64,000 nt of DNA from Microcoleus sp. bin48.metabat.b7b8b9.023 (GTDB lineage: Bacteria; Cyanobacteriota; Cyanobacteriia; Cyanobacteriales; Microcoleaceae), in NCBI RefSeq assembly GCF_013299185.1, contig NZ_JAAFKG010000009.1, forward strand, positions 81,589 through 145,588, read 5' to 3'. Both the position numbers and the translations under genes were made by a program. How positions within the stretch are numbered: the stretch's first letter is position 1; each line of letters starts with the position of its first letter. Of the stretch, positions 16,746 through 26,800 are shown piece by piece. The notes under the pieces are model-generated. The model did no database searches and was not told the origin of the DNA. It saw only the letters and a list, made by a program, of their open reading frames with translations.

Positions 16746-18053
16746 TTATGACTTGTCAAAAATTTCTCCTATTCGATCGCAAGTTCGCACATTTTCGTCG
16801 GGAGTACCCACGGTAATTCGCAAACCTCCGCCTGTGTGGCGAATTAAAGTACCTTGAGCTTTTAGCTGCTGCATGATTTGTTGGTGTTTGTGTTCGGGCG
16901 ATTCGCCCTCAGCAGTTGTCACCCGCAGGTAAACGAAGTTAGCTGCACTCGGCCAAACTTGCAGTTTTTGATGCTGAGTTAGCGCTGCAATTAATTTGGC
17001 TCTTTCTGAGATAATTTCAGGAATTACTGCTAGCAATAATTGCCGCTGGGCGAGGGCAAACTCTGCCGCTGTTTGCGAGAAACTGGGAAGGTTGTAGGGG
17101 AGGCGGATTTTTTCTAAGGTGGCTGTGAGTTCGGGATGGGCGATCGCATATCCGACTCTCATTGACGCTAGGCGAAATGCTTTGGAAAATGTTCGCAAAA
17201 TTATCCAATTCGGATGTTGGTGCAATCTGTCGGCTAAGGTATTTTGGCTGAATTCAAAATAGGCTTCGTCAATTACTACTAAGATATTTTCGGGCAAACT
17301 TGACAGCCATTCTATTTCATTGATTGTTAAAGCATTGGCTGTGGGGGAGTTGGGATGGACGACAAAGACGATGCGGACGGGGGGATTTTGATTTTGGTCT
17401 ATCGCCCTTTGAGCTGCATTGATGTCGATTTCAAAAGTCTCGGGGTTTCGCCCGACACTAACAACGGGAATCCCCAGGGTGGTGGCGGTAATTCCGTACA
17501 TCGAAAAGGTGGGATTGGCGACGAAAATTGAGCCTGCGCCGCCCAAGCAAGTAGCGATTAAGAGCGATCGAATTAGTTCGTCGGAACCGTTGCCGACTGA
17601 GATATTGTCGGCTGTAATGACAGTTTTTGGCTGTGGAACCCCCCCTAGCCCCCCCTTGGTAAGGGGGGGGACAGGAATAGATTCAGCCCCTAGTCCCGCC
17701 TTGTTAAGGGGGGGGACAGGAATAGATTCAGATCCTAGCCCGCCCTTGTTAAGGGGGGGAAAAGGAATAGATTCAGCCCCTAGCCCGGGGGCATTTAGGG
17801 ATTCGTTGACGTATTGGGCGATCGCCTCTTTGAGTGCTGCGTGGCCTCCGTCGGGATAGCGATTTGTCTCAATTAACTGCTGGTAAGTCCAAGCTAGCTT
17901 TTGTTTTAATTCCTCTGGCAGATCGTAAGGGCATTCGTTGGTGTCTAGGCGATCGAGTACAATTTCCGAGTGCGCTGATTCTCCTGAGGCGCCGCCCGGA
18001 TGAGGAGTGTATGCGGTAAGTTCGGCTAAGTCTTTGCGGATAAAGGGAAGCAT
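16746..18053 (-). CDS. hisC: Histidinol-phosphate aminotransferase with inserted repeat segment
   Basis: This PLP enzyme converts imidazole-acetol phosphate and glutamate to histidinol phosphate in histidine synthesis. It is a fold-type I aminotransferase with [11 protein letters not shown] (residue about 36), [23 protein letters not shown] and the PLP lysine in [15 protein letters not shown]. At 435 residues it is long for HisC. The excess is residues about 87-141, three 15-residue repeats of [15 protein letters not shown] encoded by C-rich intergenic-type repeat DNA (17640-17783). The insert falls between YVNES and [14 protein letters not shown] and keeps the frame, so activity is probably retained in a surface loop. 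Confidence 0.93.
   Translation of the reverse strand: MLPFIRKDLAELTAYTPHPGGASGESAHSEIVLDRLDTNECPYDLPEELKQKLAWTYQQLIETNRYPDGGHAALKEAIAQYVNESLNAPGLGAESIPFPPLNKGGLGSESIPVPPLNKAGLGAESIPVPPLTKGGLGGVPQPKTVITADNISVGNGSDELIRSLLIATCLGGAGSIFVANPTFSMYGITATTLGIPVVSVGRNPETFEIDINAAQRAIDQNQNPPVRIVFVVHPNSPTANALTINEIEWLSSLPENILVVIDEAYFEFSQNTLADRLHQHPNWIILRTFSKAFRLASMRVGYAIAHPELTATLEKIRLPYNLPSFSQTAAEFALAQRQLLLAVIPEIISERAKLIAALTQHQKLQVWPSAANFVYLRVTTAEGESPEHKHQQIMQQLKAQGTLIRHTGGGLRITVGTPDENVRTCDRIGEIFDKS
17640..17783. repeat. In-frame dispersed-repeat insertion in hisC
   Basis: Three tandem 45-bp units, each containing TTAAGGGGGG or TAAGGGGGGG and GGAATAGATTCAG. The same C/G-rich unit appears in intergenic DNA near 14873, 19915 and 23410-23660. 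A multiple of three in length keeps hisC open. Confidence 0.9.
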
Positions 18054-18213
18054 GGTATGATTTTTGGTCTGAGATTGTAGATTTTATAATTACGATTTGG
18101 TTGGTCACTATTAGGATAATTAGTCATTAGTTTATGATGTCTAGCGTATAAATCCTTGATTGTCATCAATAACTAATAAACTAATGACTAATGACCAATG
18201 ACTAATGACTATT

Positions 18214-18921
18214 TTAATCGCGCCACAAAGCAATTCCGCCCAACAAACCGCTGACATTCGGTACTATTTTAACTTGTGGCGGTAACTCAAAAACAATTTT
18301 TTTGGTATTGCCGCCGCCGATGTAAAGGCGATCGCAGTTAAAGAGATTTTGCAGGTAGACGAGGGCTTTTTCCAGACGGCGGTTCCATCTTTTGGGGCCG
18401 ACTGTATCTAAGGCGGCTCGCCCTAATTGCTGTTCGTAAGTTTCCCCTTTACGAAACGGGTGATGTCCTAATTCTAGATTTGGTACCAAGATACCATCGA
18501 CAAACAAACCCGAACCGAAACCGGTGCCGAGAGTAATTACTAATTCTACTCCCGTTCCAGCAATTGCTCCCAATCCTTGAATGTCGGCATCGTTAGCCAC
18601 TCGCACAGGTTTTCCCAATCGATCTTTGAGGGTAGTTGCTAGGTCAAAATCAATCCAAGATGGATCTAAATTGACTGCGGTTTTGATGATACCGCGAGAT
18701 ACGACGCCGGGAAAACCGACGGATACTCGGTCAAATTCGCCTTGTCCGCTGGCCAAAGAGGCTATGGTTTCCAGTATCGGTTCCGGCTTCGGGGGTTGAG
18801 GCGTTTCTAAACGGCTGCGTTCCGTTTGGGGTTCACCTTCAGCGTCCAAAACCATAACTTTGATGCCACTTCCGCCAATGTCAACGGCTAAGGTGCGAGT
18901 CGATTTATCTTGTTCAGTCAT
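18214..18921 (-). CDS. ppgK: Polyphosphate glucokinase (ROK family)
   Basis: This 235-residue ROK-family sugar kinase is of the polyphosphate-glucokinase type. It has an N-terminal phosphate-binding loop LAVDIGGSGIKVMVLD, the catalytic/glucose region VANDADIQGLGA, the second phosphate loop LGTGFGSGLF and the characteristic ELGHHPFRKGETYEQQLG. PpgK phosphorylates glucose with polyphosphate (and often ATP), feeding glycolysis or glycogen synthesis. The cysteine-rich zinc motif of other ROK members is absent, as expected for PpgK. CTAATGA simple repeats separate it from hisC. Confidence 0.88.
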   Translation of the reverse strand: MTEQDKSTRTLAVDIGGSGIKVMVLDAEGEPQTERSRLETPQPPKPEPILETIASLASGQGEFDRVSVGFPGVVSRGIIKTAVNLDPSWIDFDLATTLKDRLGKPVRVANDADIQGLGAIAGTGVELVITLGTGFGSGLFVDGILVPNLELGHHPFRKGETYEQQLGRAALDTVGPKRWNRRLEKALVYLQNLFNCDRLYIGGGNTKKIVFELPPQVKIVPNVSGLLGGIALWRD

Positions 18922-19084
18922 TTGATTTTTGAAACTAGCAAGTTGGTGAGTAGATTTGAGATTTTAGACTTGAGATTTTAGATTTACTCCACACAGGAAT
19001 CTTGGAGTTTAAACGTTGTCTAAAATTTTTGTTTCTCACGACTTAAGTCGGAAGATTGTATCCATTTTTGGGCATTGTCAAATT

Positions 19085-19774
19085 TTAATTTTTGAATTGG
19101 CAAAACTTTTGCATCGCTTCCCAAATTTCCGCTAGGACATTTCCCAAAGAATGATCGTCCTCTAGTTCGATTAATTTCACCCAGGGACGATTATCTGAAA
19201 AACTTCTGCTAGCTTGAATCGGTACGATCGTATCATGCTTGCCGTGCAGAATTAACGTCGGAACAGATCGCATTAATTTTTCTTCAGGGTATTGAGCCAT
19301 ATCTGTCACAAACTCATAATTCAACGGCAAATAGCGCTGTTCGCCGTAGTGATAAACTGGCAAATATTTCTCAGACTGCCACTTTTCTAACTGTTGCTGT
19401 CCCAACTGTGGCAGCCAATGGGAGAGAAATTGAAAAGCCGGTGCTAACAAAACTATTTGTTTTATTGATAATTGTCGCTGGGCCAGCCAAGCCGCTGTCA
19501 GCCCGCCAAAACTAGACCCAATGATGGTAACTTCCCCTAAATTTTTTAGATTTTCTACAGATTCGGAGGATTGGACTTGCAGAAATTCTGTTTCTATTTG
19601 GTCTAATTGGCGCGTGAGAGTGAGGCGCGAAAAATCATTGTAATTGAGATCGGGAGTTTTGAGGTCAATTCCTAGGGAAAAAAAGCGATCGCGGAAATAT
19701 TTAGCCTTAGTTGAATCTGGACTTGAAGCAAATCCGTGTAAATAAATGTAACTAGAATCGTTTTGTAGATTCAT
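19085..19774 (-). CDS. YqiA/YcfP-type alpha/beta-hydrolase
   Basis: This is a 229-residue alpha/beta hydrolase of the YqiA-like esterase family. It starts IYLHGFASSPDSTKA, has the nucleophile elbow GSSFGG (Ser about residue 87), the acid in HGKHDTIVP and the His in DDHSLG. No signal peptide is seen, so it is probably a cytosolic esterase or thioesterase of unknown substrate. It stands alone on the minus strand. Confidence 0.85.
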   Translation of the reverse strand: MNLQNDSSYIYLHGFASSPDSTKAKYFRDRFFSLGIDLKTPDLNYNDFSRLTLTRQLDQIETEFLQVQSSESVENLKNLGEVTIIGSSFGGLTAAWLAQRQLSIKQIVLLAPAFQFLSHWLPQLGQQQLEKWQSEKYLPVYHYGEQRYLPLNYEFVTDMAQYPEEKLMRSVPTLILHGKHDTIVPIQASRSFSDNRPWVKLIELEDDHSLGNVLAEIWEAMQKFCQFKN

Positions 19775-19904
19775 CCAGAAAATTTGATGAGATTTACCAA
19801 CTAATTATTTTAACTTAAATGAGCGAACTGGCGACTGCACGCCCGACAAGTTTATTTTTTAGTAGGGTGTGCAGTCGGTAGCAGTGTAGATTAGAACTCT
19901 TGCT

Positions 19905-20005
19905 CTCGTCAAATTTACCCCCCGCAAGTCCCCCCTTATTAAGGGGGGAAACAAGAATAATCTTACCCCCTCCCCGCGACTTCGGGGAGGGTTGGGGTGG
20001 GGTGC
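19905..20005. repeat. CCCCCTTATTAAGGGGGG and CTTCGGGGAGGGTTGGGGTGG repeats
   Basis: G/C-rich dispersed repeats of the class seen at 14873, inside hisC and at 23410-23660. They lie just past the stop of the LTxxQ gene. Confidence 0.8.
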
Positions 20006-20028
20006 GTTGTATTTTTGCAAGAGATCTA

Positions 20029-20517
20029 TTATTGGGATTTTTGGCTGTTTTGTCTCCGGGTTTTAGCAGCTTCCCTGCGCTGCTGCATCATTTGGGAGAA
20101 CTGGCTGCGCTGTTCGGGTGTCAGCACTTCTCGCATGGCTAATGTACTTTCAAATTGTACCTCTTCTAACTGCTGCCTCAATCCCATGATTTGGCGGTGT
20201 TTGTCGCGCATTTGGCCGACGTTTGCTGTCGTACCAGACATCATCGTTTCCAATTCTTGTCTGGCTTGGCGGATTGCTTGCATTCGCTGGGAAACTTGGT
20301 CTTTGTAGCGATCGCGAACAGCCTGCATTTTCTGCTTTTGCTCGGCGGTTAAATTTAGTTTCTCAAACAGCCGGTTCTCTTTACCACCAACTCGATTGGG
20401 AAGCTGGTTTTGGGCAATTGTTTCCGGTTGAGCGGGGCTGGGAGCTGCTGTTGCAGCGGCTGTAGTACCGAGAGTTAACAGTAAAACTGCGATAGCAGAA
20501 AATTGGCGCATTGACAT
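20029..20517 (-). CDS. Periplasmic LTxxQ (Spy/CpxP-like) protein
   Basis: This 162-residue protein has a clear signal peptide (QFSAIAVLLLTLGTTAAATA) and two LTxxQ motifs (NLTAEQKQKM and VLTPEQRSQF), the hallmark of the Spy/CpxP/CnrX family. Family members are helical periplasmic chaperones or metal and stress sensors. The gene directly follows the anti-sigma-like gene (about 20 bases) and the ECF sigma factor, giving the sigma/anti-sigma/sensor layout of CnrYXH-type systems. I infer that it modulates the anti-sigma factor in response to envelope stress or metals. Confidence 0.85.
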   Translation of the reverse strand: MSMRQFSAIAVLLLTLGTTAAATAAPSPAQPETIAQNQLPNRVGGKENRLFEKLNLTAEQKQKMQAVRDRYKDQVSQRMQAIRQARQELETMMSGTTANVGQMRDKHRQIMGLRQQLEEVQFESTLAMREVLTPEQRSQFSQMMQQRREAAKTRRQNSQKSQ

Positions 20518-20537
20518 GAAAAATTACCTCTTTAAGA

Positions 20538-20972
20538 TTAGTTAATTTGTTGGGGTTCGGTGTCAGCAGTAACAGGGAAATCAAATAAATCTGTTTGCGG
20601 GCGATCGCTCATAGTTGCCGTGCGAGAATCGTTCAATACACCCTCCCAATTATTTACCAGAAATGCTTCCAAGTGAGCTGCTTCATCCGCCTGTAATTGT
20701 GCGGTAACTAGGACGCGATAGCCCGAACCAAAAACTAGCAAGCTAGCGACGATCGCAGCGGGAAAACCCCACTTGGGAAAACGGAGGAATTTTGAGCTTT
20801 TACTAGACTCTCTAAATCGCGAATACCCGAGACGATTTAGCTCTCTCGCCCTGTCATTCCTATCTATTGCTGCTAAAACTCTTTGCTCAAAATCGGGGGC
20901 AGCGTCCGGAACTTTTGGGCTATTTTGCTTCAAGAAATTCACTAATTTTTTGTCGCTATTTTCATCGTTCAC
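20538..20972 (-). CDS. Probable single-pass anti-sigma factor
   Basis: This 144-residue protein has a short cytosolic N-terminal region (FEQRVLAAIDRNDR), one membrane segment (FPAAIVASLLVFGSGYRVLV, residues about 70-89) and a short extracytoplasmic tail. The GTG start overlaps the sigma factor's stop as GTGA (20969-20972), so the two are probably translationally coupled, as expected for an anti-sigma partner. Sequence similarity to known anti-sigma domains (ZAS, ASD) is weak, so the call rests mainly on position and topology. Confidence 0.7.
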   Translation of the reverse strand: MNDENSDKKLVNFLKQNSPKVPDAAPDFEQRVLAAIDRNDRARELNRLGYSRFRESSKSSKFLRFPKWGFPAAIVASLLVFGSGYRVLVTAQLQADEAAHLEAFLVNNWEGVLNDSRTATMSDRPQTDLFDFPVTADTEPQQIN

Positions 20973-21673
20973 AGTTCGTCTACCCCCTGTTTTTGCAAAA
21001 ATTGTCGCATGGCATTTCGGGCATAAAACACGCGAGATTTAACAGTTCCCGCTGGTAGTCCCAGGATTTGGGCTACTTCTTTTTGCGGGATGTCTTCTAA
21101 GTCGTGCAGCACCAAAACAGTGCGGTGTTCAAAGCTCAATTGCTCCAGTCCTCGTTGCACTAAATCTTGATAGTGCAACTGCATCAAGCCGGATGTGTTA
21201 TTATTGGGAATAACACTATCCATTGTTTCTTGATTTTTGAGTTGGGAGTCAAAAGAATGCTGTTTGGCAAATGCTTTTCTTTGGTCAGATGCCACATTCC
21301 AAGTAATGCGATAGAGCCAAGTTGAAAAGTTTTCCTGTTGTTTGAGTTTGGGTAATCCTTTCCAGACTCGCAGAAATACTTCTTGGGTTAAGTCGTCTAG
21401 AAGTGATGAACCGCAGAGTTGGTAAAGGGTTGACCTGACTTTGTGTTGGTAGCGTTGGTAAAGGTGACGAAAGCAAGTACGTGAAGCGAAGCTATCCCGT
21501 AGGGAATCGCCCTTTAAACACCGATCGACTAAGTAGGAGTCGGAACAATCATCGATTAAAACATTGGCTGACACACCTAACACCTGTGAAGTATCCCTCA
21601 CCTGTTCGTTATCTGAAGCGTTTAGACAGGACAAGTTCAAAAAAGGTTCAAAGGATTTAAAATTCTTTGGCAA
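20969..21673 (-). CDS. ECF-type RNA polymerase sigma factor with inserted repeat peptide
   Basis: The protein has sigma region 2 (LYQLCGSSLLDDLTQEVFLR, then FSTWLYRITWNVASD) and region 4 (LEQLSFEHRTVLVLHDLEDIP, then EVAQILGLPAGTVKSRVFYAR). Region 3 is absent, which defines the ECF class. Between CLKGD and FRHLYQRYQHK, normally joined by two or three residues, sits the extra peptide SLRDSFASRTC, encoded by a common dispersed repeat (21475-21512). The start is uncertain: the frame begins at a TTG, and a GTG at 21574 would give a more usual length. The coupled anti-sigma and LTxxQ genes downstream imply an envelope-stress role. Confidence 0.9.
   Translation of the reverse strand: MPKNFKSFEPFLNLSCLNASDNEQVRDTSQVLGVSANVLIDDCSDSYLVDRCLKGDSLRDSFASRTCFRHLYQRYQHKVRSTLYQLCGSSLLDDLTQEVFLRVWKGLPKLKQQENFSTWLYRITWNVASDQRKAFAKQHSFDSQLKNQETMDSVIPNNNTSGLMQLHYQDLVQRGLEQLSFEHRTVLVLHDLEDIPQKEVAQILGLPAGTVKSRVFYARNAMRQFLQKQGVDEL
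21475..21512. repeat. Dispersed repeat within the ECF sigma gene
   Basis: The plus strand reads GCGAAGCTATCCCGTAGGGA, a repeat core familiar from cyanobacterial intergenic DNA; a relative occurs near 58750 (AGCTATCCCTACGAGATAGC). It adds about eleven codons without breaking the frame. Confidence 0.75.
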
Positions 21674-21679
21674 AGGTAC

Positions 21680-21727
21680 GTAGTTGCGCTTCAGCGCAAA
21701 GCGCGAAGAGCGCTGAAGCGCAACTAC
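21680..21727. repeat. Perfect long palindrome upstream of the sigma gene
   Basis: Arms GTAGTTGCGCTTCAGCGC and its exact complement flank a 12-base loop (AAAGCGCGAAGA). It lies immediately upstream of the earliest sigma-factor start, so it is in the leader or promoter region. It may be a dispersed repeat or act on expression. Confidence 0.85.
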
Positions 21728-21800
21728 ATACCTAAATATAACGGCGCTAGTGCGGGTTGAAGAGGGAGGGAAACGGCAATGCCGTTTCCCGATTTAAGAT

Positions 21801-23144
21801 TTATCGCAGAGTCACAAACTCTTCAGCAGTCGAGGGGTGAATGCCGATCGTCGAATCGAAATCTTTCTTGGTAGCTCCCATATTAACGGCGATCGCCATT
21901 CCTTGAATAATCTCGCCCGCGTCTTTCCCAACCATGTGCACGCCCAAAACTTTGTCAGTATTAGTTTCAACAACTAACTTGACAAAAGTCTTTTCATCTG
22001 CACCTGTCAAAGCGTGAAACATCGGCCTAAACTTGGCTGTGTAGCACTTAATTGAGTCGGGAAATTTGGCTCTAGCCTGCTCTTCTGTTAAGCCGACTGT
22101 AGCAGCTTCCGGCTGGGAAAATACCGCTGATGCGACATTTTCGTGACTGATTGCTCTCGGATTGTTGCCAAATTCGGTATCTGCAAAAGCGCGTCCTTCG
22201 GCGATCGCAATTGGCGTTAAATTGATCCGGTTGGTGCAATCTCCGACAGCAAAAATGTGCGGTTGATTGGTGCGGCTGTCTTTGGTAACTGCGATCGCAC
22301 CTTTCTCGGTTTCAACTCCCGCATTCTCCAAACCCAGTTTTTCCAAATTGGGCGATCGTCCGGTAGCGCACAAAACCGCGTCTACTGTCAAGGTTTCTTG
22401 GGATTCTCCCCACAATTTTAACTTTAAGCCTTCAGGAGTTTTCTCGATCCACTCGATCGAGCTTCCTGTGACAAAATTGATGCCGTGCTTAACCATTCCT
22501 TCTTGGACATTGGCGCGAAGTTCTTCGTCAAAGTAGTGCAAAATGCGATCGCGCCGGATGATTTGAGTCACCTCACTTCCCAAGCCGTTCATAATGCAAG
22601 CAAATTCAACACCGATGTAGCCGCCGCCCAAAATTGCCAACCGTTTCGGCTGCTCTTTTAACAAGAAGATTTCGCGGGAAGTGATCGCGTGTTCGATGCC
22701 GGGAATATCGATTCTGTGAGCTTCGCCGCCGACAGCAATTAAGATTTTAGCAGCGGTGTATTTTTTGTCACCAACTTCGACAGTGTGGGGGTCGATAAAT
22801 TTGGCGTATCCTGAGATTAATTCAACTCCGGCTTTTTCGAGGAAGCTGATGTGGAGTTTGCTGAGTCGTCGCACTTCTGTATCTACAGTGGTGACGAGTT
22901 TTTCCCAGTTGAAGCTGGTTTCTACAGGGCTCCAACCGTAGCCGATCGCATCTTCGTACAAATGCGAAAATGTTGAAGCGTACACCATGAGTTTTTTGGG
23001 TACACAGCCGCGAATGACGCAGGTGCCGCCTACTAAGTCATTTTCGGCGATCGCCACCTTCGCCCCGTAGGATGCTGCCCGCTTAGAACTTGCCAATCCG
23101 CCAGAGCCTGCACCTATCACAAACAAGTCGTAATCGTATGTCAT
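21801..23144 (-). CDS. gor: Glutathione reductase
   Basis: This FAD- and NADPH-dependent enzyme reduces glutathione disulfide in the cytosol. The 447-residue sequence has the FAD-binding GAGSGGLASSKRAA, the redox-active disulfide in GGTCVIRGCVPKK, a second dinucleotide-binding site GGGYIGVEFA with the downstream IRRDRILHYFD, and the C-terminal catalytic His in IGIHPSTAEEFVTLR. The IRRDR arginines are close to the NADPH-selecting arginines of glutathione reductases. It stands alone on the minus strand. Confidence 0.93.
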   Translation of the reverse strand: MTYDYDLFVIGAGSGGLASSKRAASYGAKVAIAENDLVGGTCVIRGCVPKKLMVYASTFSHLYEDAIGYGWSPVETSFNWEKLVTTVDTEVRRLSKLHISFLEKAGVELISGYAKFIDPHTVEVGDKKYTAAKILIAVGGEAHRIDIPGIEHAITSREIFLLKEQPKRLAILGGGYIGVEFACIMNGLGSEVTQIIRRDRILHYFDEELRANVQEGMVKHGINFVTGSSIEWIEKTPEGLKLKLWGESQETLTVDAVLCATGRSPNLEKLGLENAGVETEKGAIAVTKDSRTNQPHIFAVGDCTNRINLTPIAIAEGRAFADTEFGNNPRAISHENVASAVFSQPEAATVGLTEEQARAKFPDSIKCYTAKFRPMFHALTGADEKTFVKLVVETNTDKVLGVHMVGKDAGEIIQGMAIAVNMGATKKDFDSTIGIHPSTAEEFVTLR

Positions 23145-23369
23145 AATTGTCGCTAGTTTCCTGTCTTAATTTTAGCCATTTTGCGCTTTACTTTTTTTAA
23201 TGATATCTCAAAAAAAATTTCGTTTTTTAGAGGGAGATTGCTTTACTTATTGCAGTTTACATGATATCATTTAATAATGGAAATATGTGCATTAAGACTT
23301 AAAATTGCTCACACTCCCATTATTAGAGTATAGCACAAGCAAATGGTAAAAAAAATATAAAAATATAAC
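23145..23369. other. AT-rich intergenic DNA upstream of gor
   Basis: No gene is seen; probably the gor promoter region. Confidence 0.5.
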
Positions 23370-23712
23370 TATTTTTTGGCGGCCACTGATGAGGGAATTG
23401 TGGGTTGTAGCTGAAGTCTCGATCCCCCTAAATCCCCCTTAAGAAGGGGAACTTTGAGAAGAATCTTGTCCCCCCCTTTTTCAAGGGGGGCTAGGGGGGA
23501 TCTGGCCTAATCGTAGCGACACAAAATCGATACTATTTTTGGGCGGCTGCTGATGAGGGAATTGCTGGTTGTAGCTGAGTCTCGATCCCCCTAAATCCCC
23601 CTTAAGAAGAGGGACTTTGAGAAGAATCTTGTCCCCCCCTTTTTCAAGGGGGAGTAGGGGGCAAGCTAAGGTAGGATCTGGCCTAATCGTAGCGACAGAA
23701 AACTGATACTAT
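23370..23712. repeat. Two ~165-bp tandem direct repeats with CCCCCTTAAG blocks
   Basis: Copies at about 23370-23532 and 23533-23712. Each runs from CTATTTTT(T/G)GGCGGC through GATGAGGGAATTG, a CTCGATCCCCCTAAATCCCC block and AGAATCTTGTCCCCCCCTTT to GGCCTAATCGTAGCGACA. They lie upstream of the NACHT gene; the second copy carries a small extra segment (GCAAGCTAAGGTA). Confidence 0.9.
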
Positions 23713-23820
23713 CCTAACCTATCGGGGAAAAGACGGGGATTGCCCGTACAGTTTTTTGAGCTTCACAAATCATTGATAATTGCTATATTATAAACATACA
23801 TTAATTTTCCAGCTACTTTT

Positions 23821-26800
23821 ATGATTGATTGGCTTGTGGTCTGGGGAGTAACGCAAGGAGTCGGCATTATCGTCCAACCCATCTTAGAAGATTTGGCAGT
23901 AGACGGCGCGAAGGATTTAGTAAAAGATTTTTTCAAAGATTCCCTAAAAAACGTCTTATTTGGCGAAAAAGATCCGCGACAAGTCGCAGGGGGGAAAGCG
24001 CTAAAAAAGTTTTTGGAGTTAGTGCAACAGCAGTTAAAAATCAGCGGACTTTCCCCAGAACAGATTAAGCTGTATATTAAAGATGTTAAAAAGTTTATCG
24101 GCAACAAGTCAGTTAAGGAAATTTTGGGTAAAGCCTTTGAGAGCGATCGCGAATCCCTCGATGCAGAACTTCTCGAACAAACCTGGACTCAACTAGATTT
24201 AGCAGCTTTACCCGCCAGATTTAAGTGGCAAACCATCGCCAATCAGTATCTCGCCGAAGTTCAAGAAATTCTCTTTGACTCAAAAGACTTGCGGGATATC
24301 TTGAATGCTCAAAATCTGGACAGCATTCAGAAAAACACTCAAGAAATTGCTGGGATAATCCCAGATTTTGATTTGAGGCAATATCAAGAGGCTTTGTGCG
24401 AACGTTACAGCAATCTGGATTTAAGCAGCGTCGATAGCAATACCTACGATTATCGCGAAAAGCTGAAAGTTTGGCAAATCTTTATTTTCCAAGATGTGCG
24501 CTTAATTTACGAGTCATTTCTGCCCCAAGCTTACGAAATTCCCAAAGAACATCAACGGCGGTTGGAAGATAGCGATCGATTAGAGGCGATCGCACTTGAG
24601 AATCTAGAGAAATATCGACGCGGTTATTTTTCTCAGGCGATCGTATCGGTGCGAGATGTCATCAATGACAAGTCAAATTATCCCTACATCGTGATTTTAG
24701 GCGATCCGGGTGCGGGCAAATCTACTCTGTTACAATATTTAGCATTAACCTGGGCGCGATCGCCTTTAAATAGCGTCACATCTCTGCCGGTGCCGCTGTT
24801 AATAGAATTGCGGATTTACATTCGCAACCTGGAATCAGGACATTGCAAGAATTTCCTGGAATTTTGCCATAAAAACTCGGGTTTTATTTGTGACTTGAAT
24901 CAGCATCAATTGCACGAACAACTTAAAGCCGGCGACGCTGTGGTGATGTTCGACGGATTAGATGAAATTTTCGATTCCGGGAAACGAGAAGATGTAATTA
25001 CCGCGATTCATCGGTTTACCAACGAGTATCCGCGCGTGCGGGTGATTGTCACGTCTCGGATTATCGGTTACAAACCTCAACGGTTGCAAGATGCCCAGTT
25101 CCATCACTTTATCATCCAAGACTTGAATCCCGCACAGATTCAGGATTTTGTGCACCGCTGGCATGAGTTGACTTTTACGGATGCTAGGGAAAAAGTGCGA
25201 ATTTGCGATCGGATGAAAAGAGCTTTGTCTCATTCATCAACGCTTAAGGATTTAGCTGGAAATCCTTTATTGCTGACAATTATGGCGATTTTGAACCGCA
25301 GTCAAGAATTGCCCAGAGACAGGGCCGAATTGTACGATCAAGCTTCGCGGGTATTGCTGTATCAATGGGATGTGGAAAGGTCATTAGTAGAGGATAGCAG
25401 GCTCGATCCAAAAACCATTGATGCGAAAGACAAGCAAGAAATGCTGCGGCGAATTGCTTGGAAAATGCAAGCAGCACCTGAAGGGTTGGCTGGCAATATT
25501 ATTAGTGCGGAAGATTTGGAGAATATTATTGCAGCTTATCTGAAACAGAAAGATTTCGATCGATCGACTGAGCGGGCAAGATTGATAATTCACCAACTGC
25601 GAACCCGCAACTTTATTTTATGTTATTTGGGTGCGGATACTTACGGATTCGTACACCGGACTTTTTTGGAATATTTCTGTGCGTCGGAGGTGGTGGAAAG
25701 GTTTCAGAGAACGAAAGAACTTTCGCTGGAGGAGTTGAAAACAGAAGTTTTTGGAAACCACTGGGATGATGAATCTTGGCAGGAAGTGTTGTGCTTGATT
25801 GCGGGATTAATTGCCGAGAGATTTACGGAAGAATTGATTGAGTTTTTGATTTATGAAGTTGAATATTTTCAGAGTCTATTTTTGGCTGCGAAGTGTTTGA
25901 ACGAGGTGAGAGACAGAAAAGCACTTGCTGGGATTGATAATCAATTGCTTGAACGTTTAAAAGAGTTAACAAAGTACGCCAGCAACGAGCATAGCATAGG
26001 TCTTAGTGTAAATGGAAAAGAAATTGAACTTATTAGGGAAATTCATACTCAAGCAGTAAGTGTGATTGCATTTACTTGGAAAGACGATCCTAAAATCTTA
26101 CTTTGGCTCAAACAACTTGCTCAATCTAAATATGATAATTGTGGTGTGCGATATGCTGCCATCCAAGAATTAGCATGGGGATGGAAAGATAACTCCGAAA
26201 TCTTACATTTGCTCAGACAACTGGCTAGATCTGATGATGAAAATTGGGCAGTGCGACAAGCTGCTGTTCAAGAATTAGTCCGAGGTTGGAAAAATGACGC
26301 GGAAACTTTACTCATTATCAAACTAATAGCTCAATCTGATGATGCTTCTTTTGCGAAGCGTTTAGCAGTTCAAGAATTAGCATATGGATGGAAAGACGAT
26401 CCTGAAACTTTACCTATTATTAAACAAGCGGCTCAATCTGGTGGTAGTTGGGGTGTACAAAGTGCAGCAGTCCAGGAATTAGTACGACATTGGAAAAATC
26501 ACTCAGAAACATTTCCTATCCTCCAACAACTAGCTCAATATGATGATAATTCAGATGTCCGAGAATCAGCAATGAAAGAATTAGCACGGGAGTGGCAAGA
26601 TGCTCCAGAAACCTTAGCTATTCTCAAACAACGCGCTCGATATGACGATGAGTCCGATGTCCGAGAAATAGCACTCCAAAAATTAGCGCGTGGATGGCAA
26701 GACGACTTGGAAATCTTACCTATCCTCAAACAACTTGCTCAATACGATCGTGATTCAGATGTGCGGATTGCCGCATTCCTAGAATTAGCACGTGGCTGGC

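Noticed and set aside
17419..17859. Plus-strand frame opposite hisC with Pro/Ser/Gly repeats
   Set aside because: It arises from the inserted repeat DNA read on the other strand.
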